Assembly (NCBI GenBank): GCA_038002745.1 | Contig: JBBODD010000001.1 | Span: forward strand, 124,001 to 188,000 | Length of the DNA stretch: 64,000 bases | Direction: 5' to 3' | DNA from: Bacillus sp. FSL H8-0547 | GTDB taxonomy: Bacteria > Bacillota > Bacilli > Bacillales > Bacillaceae | In this document: positions 15,480-24,605 of the stretch, one piece after another | Layout: each line of letters begins with the position of its first letter | Position numbering within the stretch: the first letter of the stretch is position 1 | The notes under the pieces: generated by a model | Seen by the model: only the letters and a program-made list of their open reading frames with translations | Told to the model about the DNA's origin: nothing | Database searches by the model: none | Translations under genes and position numbers: made by a program

Positions 15480-17591
15480 TTATTCCTCATCCTCAGAAAC
15501 TCTGTAGGATAATTTCCGCAATATTGCCTGGCTGTCAATCTCCTCTTCATCAGGCAGCCTTGTTACATAGTGATAGTCACCCGACGCATCCTGTTCTCTT
15601 GCTTTTACGTTATCAGCCAGCATAATATCAAGCATAGAGAAGATTCTGGATTTTATTTTACCATCAAACACAGGAAATAGAATTTCAACCCTTTTTTCCA
15701 TATTTCTGGTCATCATGTCAGCAGAGGATAAAAACATTTTCTTTTCGCCGTTGTGATGAAAAGAGTAAATCCGGCTGTGCTCAAGGAATCTTCCGACAAT
15801 GCTTCTTACCCGGATTTTTTCACTGACTCCTTCAATTCCCGGTCTAAGGCAGCACGTGCCCCGCACAATCAAGTCAATCTTCACTCCTGCAATAGAGGCC
15901 TCATAAAGCTTCATAATAATCGCCTTATCTGTCAGCGAATTCATCTTCGCAATAATTCTGCCGTTTCCGAAATGACGGTGATAATCGATTTCCTGATCAA
16001 CAAGCTTTAAAAAATCCGTCCGGATATCAAATGGTGCGACAGACAGATGATGAAATTCCGGTTTTTCTGTATAACCGCTTAAATAATTAAAGAAGTTCGT
16101 AGCATCTATTCCAAAATGGTAGTCAGAAGTGATTAGACTCATGTCCGTATAAATTTTCGCTGTCTGATCGTTGTAATTTCCGGTCCCCAGATGAACAAAC
16201 CGTTCAATCAGGCTGTTTTTCCTTCTGACAACAAGCGTGATTTTGCTGTGGGTTTTTAAGTAGGTCATGCCGTAAATAACATGACATCCCGCTTTTTCCA
16301 GTTCCTTTGCCCACTGAACATTGTTTTCTTCGTCAAACCTTGCTTTAAGTTCAACAAGGACGGTTACCTGCTTGCCATTTTCAGCCGCTTTTTTCAGCGC
16401 TTCAATGACGGGCGATCCTCCGCTTACCCTGTATAGTGTCTGCTTGATGGCTAATACATCGGGGTCTGCCGCTGCGTCTCTGACAAAATCAATCACAGGT
16501 TCGAATGATTCATAGGGGTGGTGCAAAAACAGATCCTGCGCGGCAGCTGTCTCAAAAACATCATCATCAGCAAGAAGATCTTTCGGAGGCTGGGGAATAA
16601 ACGTTTCAAACGTAAGATGTTCAAATTTAGAACTCAGTTCTTTATAAAAACCAAACAGAAAAGTAAAATCAAGCGGCCCGTCAATTTCATAAACATCGCC
16701 GCTGTGGATCTCAAGTTCTTCAAGCAGATAATCCAAAACGTGCGAATCAAAGCCGTTTTTTCTTACTTCAAGCCGGACGGCTGCACCCCATTTTCTTTTC
16801 TTCAATTCTTTTTCAATTTCCTTCAGAAGGTCTCTAGCTCCTTCTTCGTGTATCGTCATATCAGCGTTTCGGGTTATGCGGAAAGGAGTGACCGACAAAA
16901 CTTGATAGCCGTGGAACAGCTTATGTATATGGCGGGTAATCACATCCTCCAAAAGCACATATGCGCAGTCATTTTCGCCTGAAGGGATGGAAATAAACCG
17001 GTCGAGCACAGCCGGAACCTGCACAATGGCTGTTTTTGCCCTGAATTCTTCTGTTTCAGAGTGATCTTCAAGCTTAACGACAAGATTGAGGCTTTTATTC
17101 AGAAGCATTGGAAATGGCCTGTATGCATCGACAGCCATTGGGGTGAGAACGGGAAATATGTGCTCGTCAAAGTGTTTTTCAATGAGATCAAGCTGATCCA
17201 TGTGCAGGCTGTCTAAGCTTAAGAATAAGATTCCTTCTTCCTTTAATGCAGGGAGAATCACATCATTATAGGTGCCTGCCTGGAGATCTACAAGTTTATG
17301 ATTCAGTGCTGATATTTGCTTAAGCTGCTGTTTCGGGGTAAGTCCTGCTTTGTTCTCAGGCTTGCCGAATCCCGCTTTCACCTGGTCCTTTAGACCCGCA
17401 ACCCTGACCATAAAAAACTCATCAAGGTTTGAGCTGAAAATCGCAAGGAACTTCAATCGTTCCAGAAGAGGATTTCTGCTGTCAATCGCCTCTTCGAGCA
17501 CTCTTTTGTTAAAAGCAAGCCAGCTGAGCTCCCGGTTATTGTAATAGTGAGGGCTGCCAAGTTTTGCCTCATCGGTGTGTAATGTGCTCAT
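15480..17591 (-). CDS. ppk: Polyphosphate kinase 1
   Basis: PPK1 family enzyme of 703 residues that reversibly polymerises ATP gamma-phosphate into polyphosphate. The N domain starts YYNNRELSWLAFNKRVLEEA; the phospholipase-D-like C1 and C2 domains hold the autophosphorylated histidine in YLKTHSKITLVVRR and the arginine-rich ATP loop RGTCCLRPG. AAAGGGTG precedes the ATG. The promoter region has five hexamers at exact 11-base phase matching a PhoP box, so induction by phosphate starvation is likely. B. subtilis 168 does not carry ppk at this locus. Confidence 0.93.
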   Translation of the reverse strand: MSTLHTDEAKLGSPHYYNNRELSWLAFNKRVLEEAIDSRNPLLERLKFLAIFSSNLDEFFMVRVAGLKDQVKAGFGKPENKAGLTPKQQLKQISALNHKLVDLQAGTYNDVILPALKEEGILFLSLDSLHMDQLDLIEKHFDEHIFPVLTPMAVDAYRPFPMLLNKSLNLVVKLEDHSETEEFRAKTAIVQVPAVLDRFISIPSGENDCAYVLLEDVITRHIHKLFHGYQVLSVTPFRITRNADMTIHEEGARDLLKEIEKELKKRKWGAAVRLEVRKNGFDSHVLDYLLEELEIHSGDVYEIDGPLDFTFLFGFYKELSSKFEHLTFETFIPQPPKDLLADDDVFETAAAQDLFLHHPYESFEPVIDFVRDAAADPDVLAIKQTLYRVSGGSPVIEALKKAAENGKQVTVLVELKARFDEENNVQWAKELEKAGCHVIYGMTYLKTHSKITLVVRRKNSLIERFVHLGTGNYNDQTAKIYTDMSLITSDYHFGIDATNFFNYLSGYTEKPEFHHLSVAPFDIRTDFLKLVDQEIDYHRHFGNGRIIAKMNSLTDKAIIMKLYEASIAGVKIDLIVRGTCCLRPGIEGVSEKIRVRSIVGRFLEHSRIYSFHHNGEKKMFLSSADMMTRNMEKRVEILFPVFDGKIKSRIFSMLDIMLADNVKAREQDASGDYHYVTRLPDEEEIDSQAILRKLSYRVSEDEE

Positions 17592-17633
17592 AAAAAGTCA
17601 CCCTTTTGAATTAGTCATTTGGATTCATTTGTA

Positions 17634-17639
17634 ATGATA
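17634..17639 (-). promoter_or_regulatory. -10 element of ppk
   Basis: On the minus strand TATCAT, nine bases downstream of the last Pho-box hexamer. No canonical -35 is present, as is usual for PhoP-activated promoters. The inferred start site is near 17627. Confidence 0.5.
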
Positions 17640-17648
17640 GCACTTGAG

Positions 17649-17698
17649 TTTAAGAGGAATGTAAATGATGTGTAAAGATTATATGTGGTTTATGTAAA
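17649..17698 (-). promoter_or_regulatory. PhoP box (five hexamers, 11-base phase) before ppk
   Basis: Read 5' to 3' on the minus strand the hexamers are TTTACA, CACATA, TTTACA, TTTACA and CTTAAA, starting at plus positions 17693, 17682, 17671, 17660 and 17649. PhoP of B. subtilis binds direct repeats TT(A/C/T)A(C/T)A spaced by about five bases. The array spans about -22 to -71 from the inferred ppk start. Confidence 0.72.
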
Positions 17699-17701
17699 TG
17701 C

Positions 17702-17737
17702 TGCAGAAAAAAGAAGAGCATCTCCTCTTCTTTTTTC
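17702..17737 (-). terminator. Terminator after ppx
   Basis: On the minus strand GAAGAG-GAGATG-CTCTTC is followed by six T residues. It separates ppx from the ppk promoter, so the two are separate units. Confidence 0.85.
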
Positions 17738-17747
17738 CTTTACTAAT

Positions 17748-19274
17748 CTATTGCTGAAACTTCAATTGAATGTTTTTCTTCAGCAATTTTTCAAGATTCT
17801 TTTTTTGTTTTTCTGCCTGGTACTCCTCTGGCATAAAATTGCCTTCACAATAAATCGTGCACACTGTACGGTCGATATCATCCTGCAGGCTGACTGAACG
17901 GACAACATTTCTTTTTGTCGCATTCAGACTATAGGCAAATTTTATAATCGCCCCAAGCAGCATAATGTTGTGCTGCTCCACCTTTGAAAACCAGTGTTTG
18001 AAAGGAGCTGAATATTGTTTGTAGGCAGACTTGCTTTTAAAGGAGGCGATCAGGGCAAGCTTCAGTCTGTCTCTGTGGGAAAGACCGTCTATCGTGCGGT
18101 TGGCGATCAGGTAAAAAGTATGCTGGCTGCTTGATTCGGAATCAATGTACTGTCCGAGATTATAAACAAATGATCCTTTCCTGATCAGGCGGATATCTTC
18201 TTCTGTATAAGAAATTTTCCCCGCAGCAGCTAAACCGGAATACAGCTCAAGGGCAATTTTTGTGACATGCTGCACGTGATCAAGGTCAATGTCATAATCA
18301 CTCAGCAATTCGTGAAAGCTTTCTTCAATGACACTCGGAAAAATGGCTGTTCCTGTGCCTCTCGTAAGCTCTTCATAAAATACCCCGTCCCTCAGGCCCT
18401 TTCGGCTCAAGATAAACCGGTCTGAGGCCGTAATGTCGCTCAGAGTGACAAAAACCTGCGCTGCCGGAAGAATAATATCAGCCCTGTCTTTTGACAGACC
18501 CTCCGTTCTTTGCAGCTCATGCATGGACATAGGGGAGAGAAATTGCTGAACATCCAGGAGATCGTTTGCCGACATTTCATATAAGTGGACGCCGGCAAGC
18601 GGATATTCCTGCATGGCCTGATGGATTTGAACAATATTCCGGGCACTTCCCCCAATACCGACAACCGGCAGACGTTTATTGATAAGCCAAGGCAGTGTTT
18701 TGAAGTTTTCTTCAAGGTAAATCCTTAGGTCGTGCAATTCCGTCTTTGTCGGTTTTTCCCCTTTTACAAACTCTTTTTTTAAAGATAGAGCACCGAAAGG
18801 AAAGCTGTGATAATTTATGAGCTTCCGGTTTTCAAAGTAGGTAATCTCGGTACTCCCCCCGCCGATGTCAATTGTAATTCCGCTCCTGATCTGAGTGGAA
18901 TTTACGGCTGCAAGGAAACCGTAATAAGCCTCTTCATATTCGGAGAGAATGCGGATTGTAAAATCTGTTTTTTCTTTGACTATTCCCAGTACGTCGTTCT
19001 TATTGACAGCCTGTCTGACGGTCGCCGTAGCTGCACACTTCACATCTTTAAGGTCATGATGCCTCGTTACTTCCTGAAAACTGAGCAGAGATGAAACTAA
19101 AACGGTGATTCCTTCGTCGTTTAAGATGGACTCATCTGTTAAATAATTCCTCAGCCTCGCCGAAATCTTTACATTTTCAATTTCTTTGAGTCTCCGGCTT
19201 TTATCGCGCTGATAAATAACCAGTCTCATTGTGTTGGAGCCAATGTCAATAATCGCATATTTTTCCTTAATCAT
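17748..19274 (-). CDS. ppx: Exopolyphosphatase (Ppx/GppA family)
   Basis: Protein of 508 residues of the actin/Hsp70-like phosphatase superfamily. The phosphate loops are visible as IIDIGSNTMRLVIY (N-terminus) and TIDIGGGSTEITYF (about 140), with GIGGSARN near 215. The C-terminal ~200 residues are an HD-like helical domain as in E. coli Ppx. It removes terminal phosphate from polyphosphate and may hydrolyse pppGpp. The frame extends 27 codons further, but GGAG nine bases before the ATG at 19274 sets the start. It lies just upstream of ppk in the same direction but has its own promoter. Confidence 0.9.
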   Translation of the reverse strand: MIKEKYAIIDIGSNTMRLVIYQRDKSRRLKEIENVKISARLRNYLTDESILNDEGITVLVSSLLSFQEVTRHHDLKDVKCAATATVRQAVNKNDVLGIVKEKTDFTIRILSEYEEAYYGFLAAVNSTQIRSGITIDIGGGSTEITYFENRKLINYHSFPFGALSLKKEFVKGEKPTKTELHDLRIYLEENFKTLPWLINKRLPVVGIGGSARNIVQIHQAMQEYPLAGVHLYEMSANDLLDVQQFLSPMSMHELQRTEGLSKDRADIILPAAQVFVTLSDITASDRFILSRKGLRDGVFYEELTRGTGTAIFPSVIEESFHELLSDYDIDLDHVQHVTKIALELYSGLAAAGKISYTEEDIRLIRKGSFVYNLGQYIDSESSSQHTFYLIANRTIDGLSHRDRLKLALIASFKSKSAYKQYSAPFKHWFSKVEQHNIMLLGAIIKFAYSLNATKRNVVRSVSLQDDIDRTVCTIYCEGNFMPEEYQAEKQKKNLEKLLKKNIQLKFQQ

Positions 19275-19352
19275 CTGCTCAACTCCTCTGAATATACAAA
19301 AAATTATATCACAGCAAGGGAAAGGAATGGCACACCGGGCGGAAACAAAATC

Positions 19353-19368
19353 CATATGTGCACATATG
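19353..19368. promoter_or_regulatory. Perfect 16-base palindrome between ppx and ykuD
   Basis: CATATGTGCACATATG is fully self-complementary and lies between divergent ppx and ykuD. The octamer CACACCGG occurs in direct orientation on each side (19331-19338 and 19378-19385). This looks like an operator for an unidentified dimeric regulator. Confidence 0.5.
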
Positions 19369-19464
19369 ATGCTTTAACACACCGGAACTGAGCAAGTGCC
19401 TGATCAATCCGGAGCCTAATCATGTAAAACGAAGTATTCATCACAAATAAAGCGGTGAAAACAG

Positions 19465-19959
19465 ATGATCTATCTTGTAAAACCCGGTGAGACTCTCACC
19501 TCTATAGCCCAGGACTTCCGCATCAGCCCGGCAGTTCTCATTACTGCCAATCAGCTTTCAGATCCAAATAAATTAACCGCCGGACAGCCTCTGATTATTC
19601 CCGGGCTGCCTGAGCCTTCCTCCATTCCTTACAGCATCATGATATCGATTGGCCGCAGACAGCTGACTCTGCTGAATAGAGGACAAGTGATGAAAGTCTA
19701 TCCGATAGCTGTCGGCAAAATTCTTTCAAGAACCCCTATTGGAGAATTTGTCATTGTCAACCGCCAGCCTAATCCGGGAGGTCCGTTTGGAGTGCTTTGG
19801 CTCAGCCTGTCAAAAATTCATTACGGCATACACGGAACGAACGATCCAAGCTCAATTGGAAAGGCTGTTTCAAAAGGATGCATACGCATGCAGAACAAAG
19901 ATGTCCTTGAACTCGGGTCCATTGTCCCGAACGGAACAAGGGTCTCCATCCGCCAGTAA
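19465..19959 (+). CDS. ykuD: L,D-transpeptidase YkuD with LysM domain
   Basis: Protein of 164 residues, the same length as B. subtilis YkuD. Residues 2-47 are a LysM peptidoglycan-binding module ([14 protein letters not shown]). Residues 54-164 are the L,D-transpeptidase catalytic domain with H123 in [10 protein letters not shown] and the nucleophile C139 in SKGCIRM. It forms 3-3 peptidoglycan cross-links; B. subtilis YkuD is spore associated. There is no signal peptide, as in the B. subtilis protein. GCGGTGAAAACAG precedes the ATG. Confidence 0.93.
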   Translation: MIYLVKPGETLTSIAQDFRISPAVLITANQLSDPNKLTAGQPLIIPGLPEPSSIPYSIMISIGRRQLTLLNRGQVMKVYPIAVGKILSRTPIGEFVIVNRQPNPGGPFGVLWLSLSKIHYGIHGTNDPSSIGKAVSKGCIRMQNKDVLELGSIVPNGTRVSIRQ

Positions 19960-20048
19960 AATTTTTACAAAACCTTTATGTTAAAATGAACATGTTTCTA
20001 TTATAATAACTACTGTGACTACTATCCTGCAAAATAAGGAGCAGCATA

Positions 20049-21338
20049 ATGAAAATCTTTGAAAACAGAAATTTTGTGAAGCTCTTTTTTGCCGCACTCG
20101 CTTCGCAAATGGGCACTACAATCGGAAATATGGCCTTTGCCTTTTATTTATTGGACCGTTTCAGCCACCAGCCGTCCTATGCGACACTGGCAGAACTGAT
20201 GTATTCACTTCCAACATTGTTTGTTTTCTTTCTGGTCGGGGTGGTTGCAGACCGTTTTGACAGAAAAAAAGTAGCTGAAAACTGTGACTGGATCAGAGCA
20301 TTTCTGACTGTGCTTCTGTTTGGTTCCTTATTTTTGAATTCCATCCCGCTTATCTTCTTCCTGCTCTTTTTAAGAAGTGCAGTGACAAAATTCTTCTATC
20401 CTGCCGAAGCGAGCCTCGTGCAGGGAATTTTAAGTAAAGAGCAGTATGCGCAGGCTGCAGGGTTGAACCAGATTCTCTTCAGCATCTTTATGGTTTTCGG
20501 GGTTGGGCTCGGCGCAATTGCCTATCAGACAATCGGACTGAAGGGCGCCGTGGCTTTCGATTTTATCAGCTTTGTCATCTCTGCAATACTCATCCGGCGA
20601 TGCAAAATTCCCATGGAGGCAAGGCTTCCGAATGGAAAAGTGAAATGGAAAGATTTCAGTATTTCTTCCACTTACCGTGATTTTAAAGACGGCATTCTGT
20701 ATATTGTAAAAAACAAACTGCTTGCTTCGCTCGTGTTCGGTTTCTTTGTTTTCGGGTTTGTAAATGGCGCTTTTTCCATCCTTCCGATTTTTACTATGAA
20801 GTACGAGCTGTCGCCTGACAATTACGAAAAGTATGCGTCATTTTTCGCGATTTCTCTTGGAGCCGGCCTTCTGGCGGGAAGCCTCATCGGTACACTTATG
20901 TCTTCGAAATTCAAGCCGCATCAAATGATGATTTATCCGATTTTCGTAAGCGGCATTCTGATTTTCATGCTCGGTCTGACCGATCATCTTGGCATTTTTC
21001 TTGCCACTGTGTTCATTATTGGGACATGCATTGGACCGATTAATGTTGCCATTGGGGGCTGGATGCCTAAAATCGTGCATCCAAAACTGATGGGCAGAGT
21101 AAGCGGATGGACAGACCCATTGATGATGTTTGCACAGTCCCTGACCCTTGGCATTATTGCCGTAGTCTTTCCGAAATTCATCAGCAATATTGAATATCTC
21201 TACTATGGAATGGCCACTGTGATTCTTTTCGTTTTCCTTTTCTATGCCCTTACTTTGCCAAAGCTAAGCAAAGAACTTGAATATTCCCAGAAAAAACTTG
21301 CACAGCGGACAGGAAAAGAACAGATCCATATTTCGTAA
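20049..21338 (+). CDS. ykuC: MFS transporter YkuC
   Basis: Major facilitator of 429 residues with 12 predicted helices, matching B. subtilis YkuC (430 residues) in start, length and position next to ykuD. Motif A appears as GVVADRFDRKKVAE after helix 2. Family members of this type (DHA3-like) are macrolide or lipid exporters; the substrate is unknown. AAGGAGCAGCATA precedes the ATG. It is 89 bases after ykuD and may be read with it. It ends in a strong terminator. Confidence 0.88.
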   Translation: MKIFENRNFVKLFFAALASQMGTTIGNMAFAFYLLDRFSHQPSYATLAELMYSLPTLFVFFLVGVVADRFDRKKVAENCDWIRAFLTVLLFGSLFLNSIPLIFFLLFLRSAVTKFFYPAEASLVQGILSKEQYAQAAGLNQILFSIFMVFGVGLGAIAYQTIGLKGAVAFDFISFVISAILIRRCKIPMEARLPNGKVKWKDFSISSTYRDFKDGILYIVKNKLLASLVFGFFVFGFVNGAFSILPIFTMKYELSPDNYEKYASFFAISLGAGLLAGSLIGTLMSSKFKPHQMMIYPIFVSGILIFMLGLTDHLGIFLATVFIIGTCIGPINVAIGGWMPKIVHPKLMGRVSGWTDPLMMFAQSLTLGIIAVVFPKFISNIEYLYYGMATVILFVFLFYALTLPKLSKELEYSQKKLAQRTGKEQIHIS

Positions 21339-21345
21339 GACGTTT

Positions 21346-21380
21346 TCACGGCAGCAGACTTCATCTGCTGTCTTTTTTTT
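21346..21380 (+). terminator. Terminator after ykuC
   Basis: GGCAGCAGA-CTTCA-TCTGCTGTC is followed by eight T residues. Confidence 0.9.
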
Positions 21381-21450
21381 CAAGTTTTCAGTGTCCCGGT
21401 AAAGATTCAGAAAAAACAGCCGATATTACTAAAGAAGTATTGACTGAAAG

Positions 21451-22986
21451 TTGGGTCCTGAATTGACAATATATAAAGAGTTTATAACAAAGCTGATCAT
21501 TCATAATTTTACTGCTTCTTTATTAGCTGTATTTGGCGTGGGTTCCGTTCTTATTTTTACTACATTAACAGTCACTCCATCTGAAGTCATGCTGCTTATG
21601 CTGCTGCTCTTGTGTTCGATTATCTGCATGAGCCTATGTGAATGGGCACTGTTCCGGAGACACATCGCACCGATCAAAAACGTTTTCAAAGAGAGTGATA
21701 CCTCTTTAGATACACTGGATGCTGCTTTCAGACAGACTCATCGTCTTCCCCTTTTAAGTGTATACAGAATTTTGGGTCCGCATCTTTTTGGGTTTTCTGT
21801 TCCGGCTTGTATGTTTGGAATCTACCTTATCAACAATAACTTGCTGAATATCCCGCTATCGTACATTCTTCCTGCTTTTGCAGTCACTTTTTTAGTTGCG
21901 GGCATGCACAGCGTCATTGAATTCTTTTTATGCTCCAAAGCGGTGAAGCCTATGCTTATTACCCTCCGCAATAAAGGTCTTATGCTCTATGGGAAGGATC
22001 TTGTACCAGATCGGGAAATCCCCATCTCTTTAAAATCCAAAGTAATGTTCAGCGCCATTTACATTGGTGTATATCCCCTGCTGTTATTTGCTCTTGCTTC
22101 ACAGCTGCGTTTTAAGGAGAATGTGTCCCCGGGATTGCCTGAATACTGGAGCTGGTCCTTGCTGATCGTAATCATGTCTGTGCTGTTTGCAGTGTTTGGT
22201 TCTTTTTTGCTGTTCAAAAACATTTCTGAACCTATTGAGAAGCTTCAGGAGGGCATGGCTGAGGTTGAACAGGGGCAATTCCATTACCGGAATGAGGTTT
22301 ATTCGGATGAGTTTGCAACGGTTATCGCAGGCTTTAATAAAATGATACGCGGGCTCAAAGAGCGTGATCAAATCAATAATCAGCTACTGGAAAGTTTGTA
22401 TACAACACTTGCTTCAGCTCTTGATGCAAGAGATCCTTATACCGCGGGCCACTCCATCAGAGTAGCGGAATATTCCGTTATGATCGGCAGGGAAGCAGGG
22501 TTATGCGAAGAAACACTTGATGATTTGAGGAAATCAGCGCTTCTTCATGATATAGGCAAAATAGGCATTAAAGACAGCATTCTCATGAAAGAAGGACGCC
22601 TGACAATGTATGAGTATGAAGAAATAAAAAAACATCCGGTCATAGGCGCCGGAATCCTCCTGAGTGTTCAGCCTGCTGAAATGCTGCGGCCGCTCATACC
22701 AGGTGTCAAATATCATCATGAGCGATTTGACGGTCACGGGTACCCTGAAGGTCTTGCCGGAAATGACATTCCTCTTTTCGGAAGGATTATGGCCGTTGCT
22801 GATGCCTATGATGCGATGACCTCTGACCGGCCTTACAGACGGGGGATGCCGTCTGAGACTGCGCTCTCCATTATTAAAGAGGGCCGGGGCACGCAATGGG
22901 ATCCTGTTTATGCGGATTATTTCCTGAAGATCATGGATTCGTTTTCAGAACGTCAGCTGATGAACGAAAACCGGGAAAACGGGTGA
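21451..22986 (+). CDS. Membrane HD-GYP c-di-GMP phosphodiesterase
   Basis: Protein of 511 residues: an N-terminal membrane domain with about six helices in two groups (1-160 and 190-260), a HAMP-like linker (FKNISEPIEKLQEGMAEVEQG) near 255-305, and an HD-GYP domain (about 315-500). HDIGKIGI, HPVIGAGIL, HHERFDGHGYPEGL and DAYDAMTSDRPYR give the complete metal and GYP motifs, so it should hydrolyse c-di-GMP. The start is uncertain: a TTG at 21451 with a weak site, or the TTG at 21463. It sits between ykuC and ykyB, which are adjacent in B. subtilis. Confidence 0.87.
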   Translation: MGPELTIYKEFITKLIIHNFTASLLAVFGVGSVLIFTTLTVTPSEVMLLMLLLLCSIICMSLCEWALFRRHIAPIKNVFKESDTSLDTLDAAFRQTHRLPLLSVYRILGPHLFGFSVPACMFGIYLINNNLLNIPLSYILPAFAVTFLVAGMHSVIEFFLCSKAVKPMLITLRNKGLMLYGKDLVPDREIPISLKSKVMFSAIYIGVYPLLLFALASQLRFKENVSPGLPEYWSWSLLIVIMSVLFAVFGSFLLFKNISEPIEKLQEGMAEVEQGQFHYRNEVYSDEFATVIAGFNKMIRGLKERDQINNQLLESLYTTLASALDARDPYTAGHSIRVAEYSVMIGREAGLCEETLDDLRKSALLHDIGKIGIKDSILMKEGRLTMYEYEEIKKHPVIGAGILLSVQPAEMLRPLIPGVKYHHERFDGHGYPEGLAGNDIPLFGRIMAVADAYDAMTSDRPYRRGMPSETALSIIKEGRGTQWDPVYADYFLKIMDSFSERQLMNENRENG

Positions 22987-23068
22987 TTGATTTTAGATTA
23001 AGTTTGCATTTTACACCTGGAAACGTATAATTTAGAATAAGCGAATAAATGTGCAAAGGAGAGAGAAA

Positions 23069-23536
23069 ATGGACGATCAGCGAAATCAGCCGCTTAAACC
23101 AACGACAGATAATGTAGCAAAAGCAATCTATATCGTAAACCGCCATGCTAAGACGGCGCCAGACCCGAAATTTTTATATATGCTGAAAAAACGGGCACTT
23201 CAAAAACTATTAACCGAAGGAAAAGCAAAAAAAGAAGGACTGCACTTTTCCAATAATCCTAAAAACAGCAAACAGCAGTCAGACGTTCTTATATCTGCCG
23301 GAGAATATTATTTTCATATGCCTCCCACTAAAGATGACTTCGAAAATCTCCCACATCTCGGTTCACTGAATCAGTCGTACCGAAATCCAAAAATACATTT
23401 ATCCCTGGCAAAAGCAAAAGCACTGCTTCAGCAGTATGTCGGCGTAAAGGAGTCGGTTTCAAACCGCCCTTCTACCAATAAACCTGCACCTACATACAAA
23501 AAACCTGTATTTAAACGCTTGGGCGAGAGCTATTGA
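23069..23536 (+). CDS. ykyB: YkyB family protein
   Basis: Protein of 155 residues, orthologue of B. subtilis YkyB (154 residues), a conserved Bacillus protein without known function. It is basic, with a conserved core KAIYIVNRHAKTAPDPKFLY and HLSLAKAKALLQQY; it may bind nucleic acid, which is a guess. AAAGGAGAGAGAAA precedes the ATG at 23069; six upstream codons in frame are ignored. It is convergent with cheV over a bidirectional terminator. Confidence 0.85.
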   Translation: MDDQRNQPLKPTTDNVAKAIYIVNRHAKTAPDPKFLYMLKKRALQKLLTEGKAKKEGLHFSNNPKNSKQQSDVLISAGEYYFHMPPTKDDFENLPHLGSLNQSYRNPKIHLSLAKAKALLQQYVGVKESVSNRPSTNKPAPTYKKPVFKRLGESY

Positions 23537-23543
23537 AGAGAAA

Positions 23544-23588
23544 TAAGAAAGAGCCATTTCATCATACGGAAATGGCTCTTTCTCATTT
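23544..23588. terminator. Bidirectional terminator (ykyB / cheV)
   Basis: AAGAAAGAGCCATTTC and its complement close an eight-base loop between the two convergent genes. Confidence 0.88.
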
Positions 23589-23598
23589 ATACTGCAAT

Positions 23599-24501
23599 CT
23601 AAAGGATATATTGATCAATCATGGAAACGAGCTCAGCAATTTCAGGTTTGCTTACCTGCCCGTCTGCCCCGACTTTTCTTCCTTTATGTTTAAGATCCTC
23701 CGTTATGAGCGATGAAAAAATGAGAACAGGCAAAACCGCAAGCGTCGTATGCTCCTTGATGCGCTTCGTCAGATGGTGGCCGTCCATTTGCGGCATTTCG
23801 ATGTCTGTAATCACCAGCTGCACTTCATCTTTTAATGCACCGCCATTGCTGCACAGCGTTTGAAGGTACTCCAGTGCGTCTTTGCCATTTTCAAAAAATT
23901 CCAGATTTACAAATCCCGCTTCCTGCAGCGTATCATGCAAAAGCCCTCTGAGTAATGGCGAATCCTCTGCGATGACTATTTTCTTATCTGACCGCTCGCG
24001 CTTGCCGAGCTTTTTTATTTGATTTAAGTGAATGCCTGATTCCGGATTAATCTCAACAATCAGTTTTTCAAAGTCAGGCAGAAGAATCATCTCGCCGTTC
24101 CATTTCACGACTCCTGTAATCTGACTTTCGAGACCCTGGTACAGCCGGGACGGTTTTTCAATCAGGCTCCATGAAATCCGGTGAATTTGAGTGACGCCAT
24201 GCACATGAAAGATGACCTTTTGTTTATTAAATTCCGTCACAATCAGCTTGTCTGCAGAAGAATTCGGATTCTCCCCCAGGCCAAGTGCTTTTGCTGTATC
24301 CACTACAGGTAAAACTTCCCCTCTCAGCTCGGTAATGCCTTCAACATCCGGATGGGCATGAGGCACTTTTGTCATAGTCTGAAGCTGGATGATTTCTTTC
24401 ACTTTAATGACATTAATCCCGAATTTCAGACCTGCTACAGTAAATTCAACGATTTCAAGCTCATTTGTGCCGCTTTCCAATAATATCTCTGTCTGCTGCA
24501 T
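23599..24501 (-). CDS. cheV: Chemotaxis coupling/adaptation protein CheV
   Basis: Protein of 300 residues: a CheW-like domain (about 10-160) that links receptors to CheA, then a response-regulator receiver domain (about 170-298) with the acidic pair in IVIAEDSPLL, the phosphorylated aspartate in VITDIEMPQMDG and the late lysine in QVSKPE. Phosphorylation by CheA drives adaptation in B. subtilis. The position next to ykyB is conserved. In B. subtilis patA follows directly on the other side; here nine kilobases intervene. Confidence 0.95.
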   Translation of the reverse strand: MQQTEILLESGTNELEIVEFTVAGLKFGINVIKVKEIIQLQTMTKVPHAHPDVEGITELRGEVLPVVDTAKALGLGENPNSSADKLIVTEFNKQKVIFHVHGVTQIHRISWSLIEKPSRLYQGLESQITGVVKWNGEMILLPDFEKLIVEINPESGIHLNQIKKLGKRERSDKKIVIAEDSPLLRGLLHDTLQEAGFVNLEFFENGKDALEYLQTLCSNGGALKDEVQLVITDIEMPQMDGHHLTKRIKEHTTLAVLPVLIFSSLITEDLKHKGRKVGADGQVSKPEIAELVSMIDQYIL

Positions 24502-24569
24502 CGTTTTCTTCCTCTCTATAGTTACACATACCTTATATATCGGAACAATTCGATCTTTCTCAACCGGAC

Positions 24570-24605
24570 AATGAAAAAAAGCCTGAGGAAATCTCAGGCT
24601 TACGC
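24570..24605 (-). terminator. Terminator after the UMF1 transporter
   Basis: On the minus strand AAGCCTGAG-ATTTC-CTCAGGCTT is followed by a T-run, isolating the upstream transporter from cheV. Confidence 0.9.
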
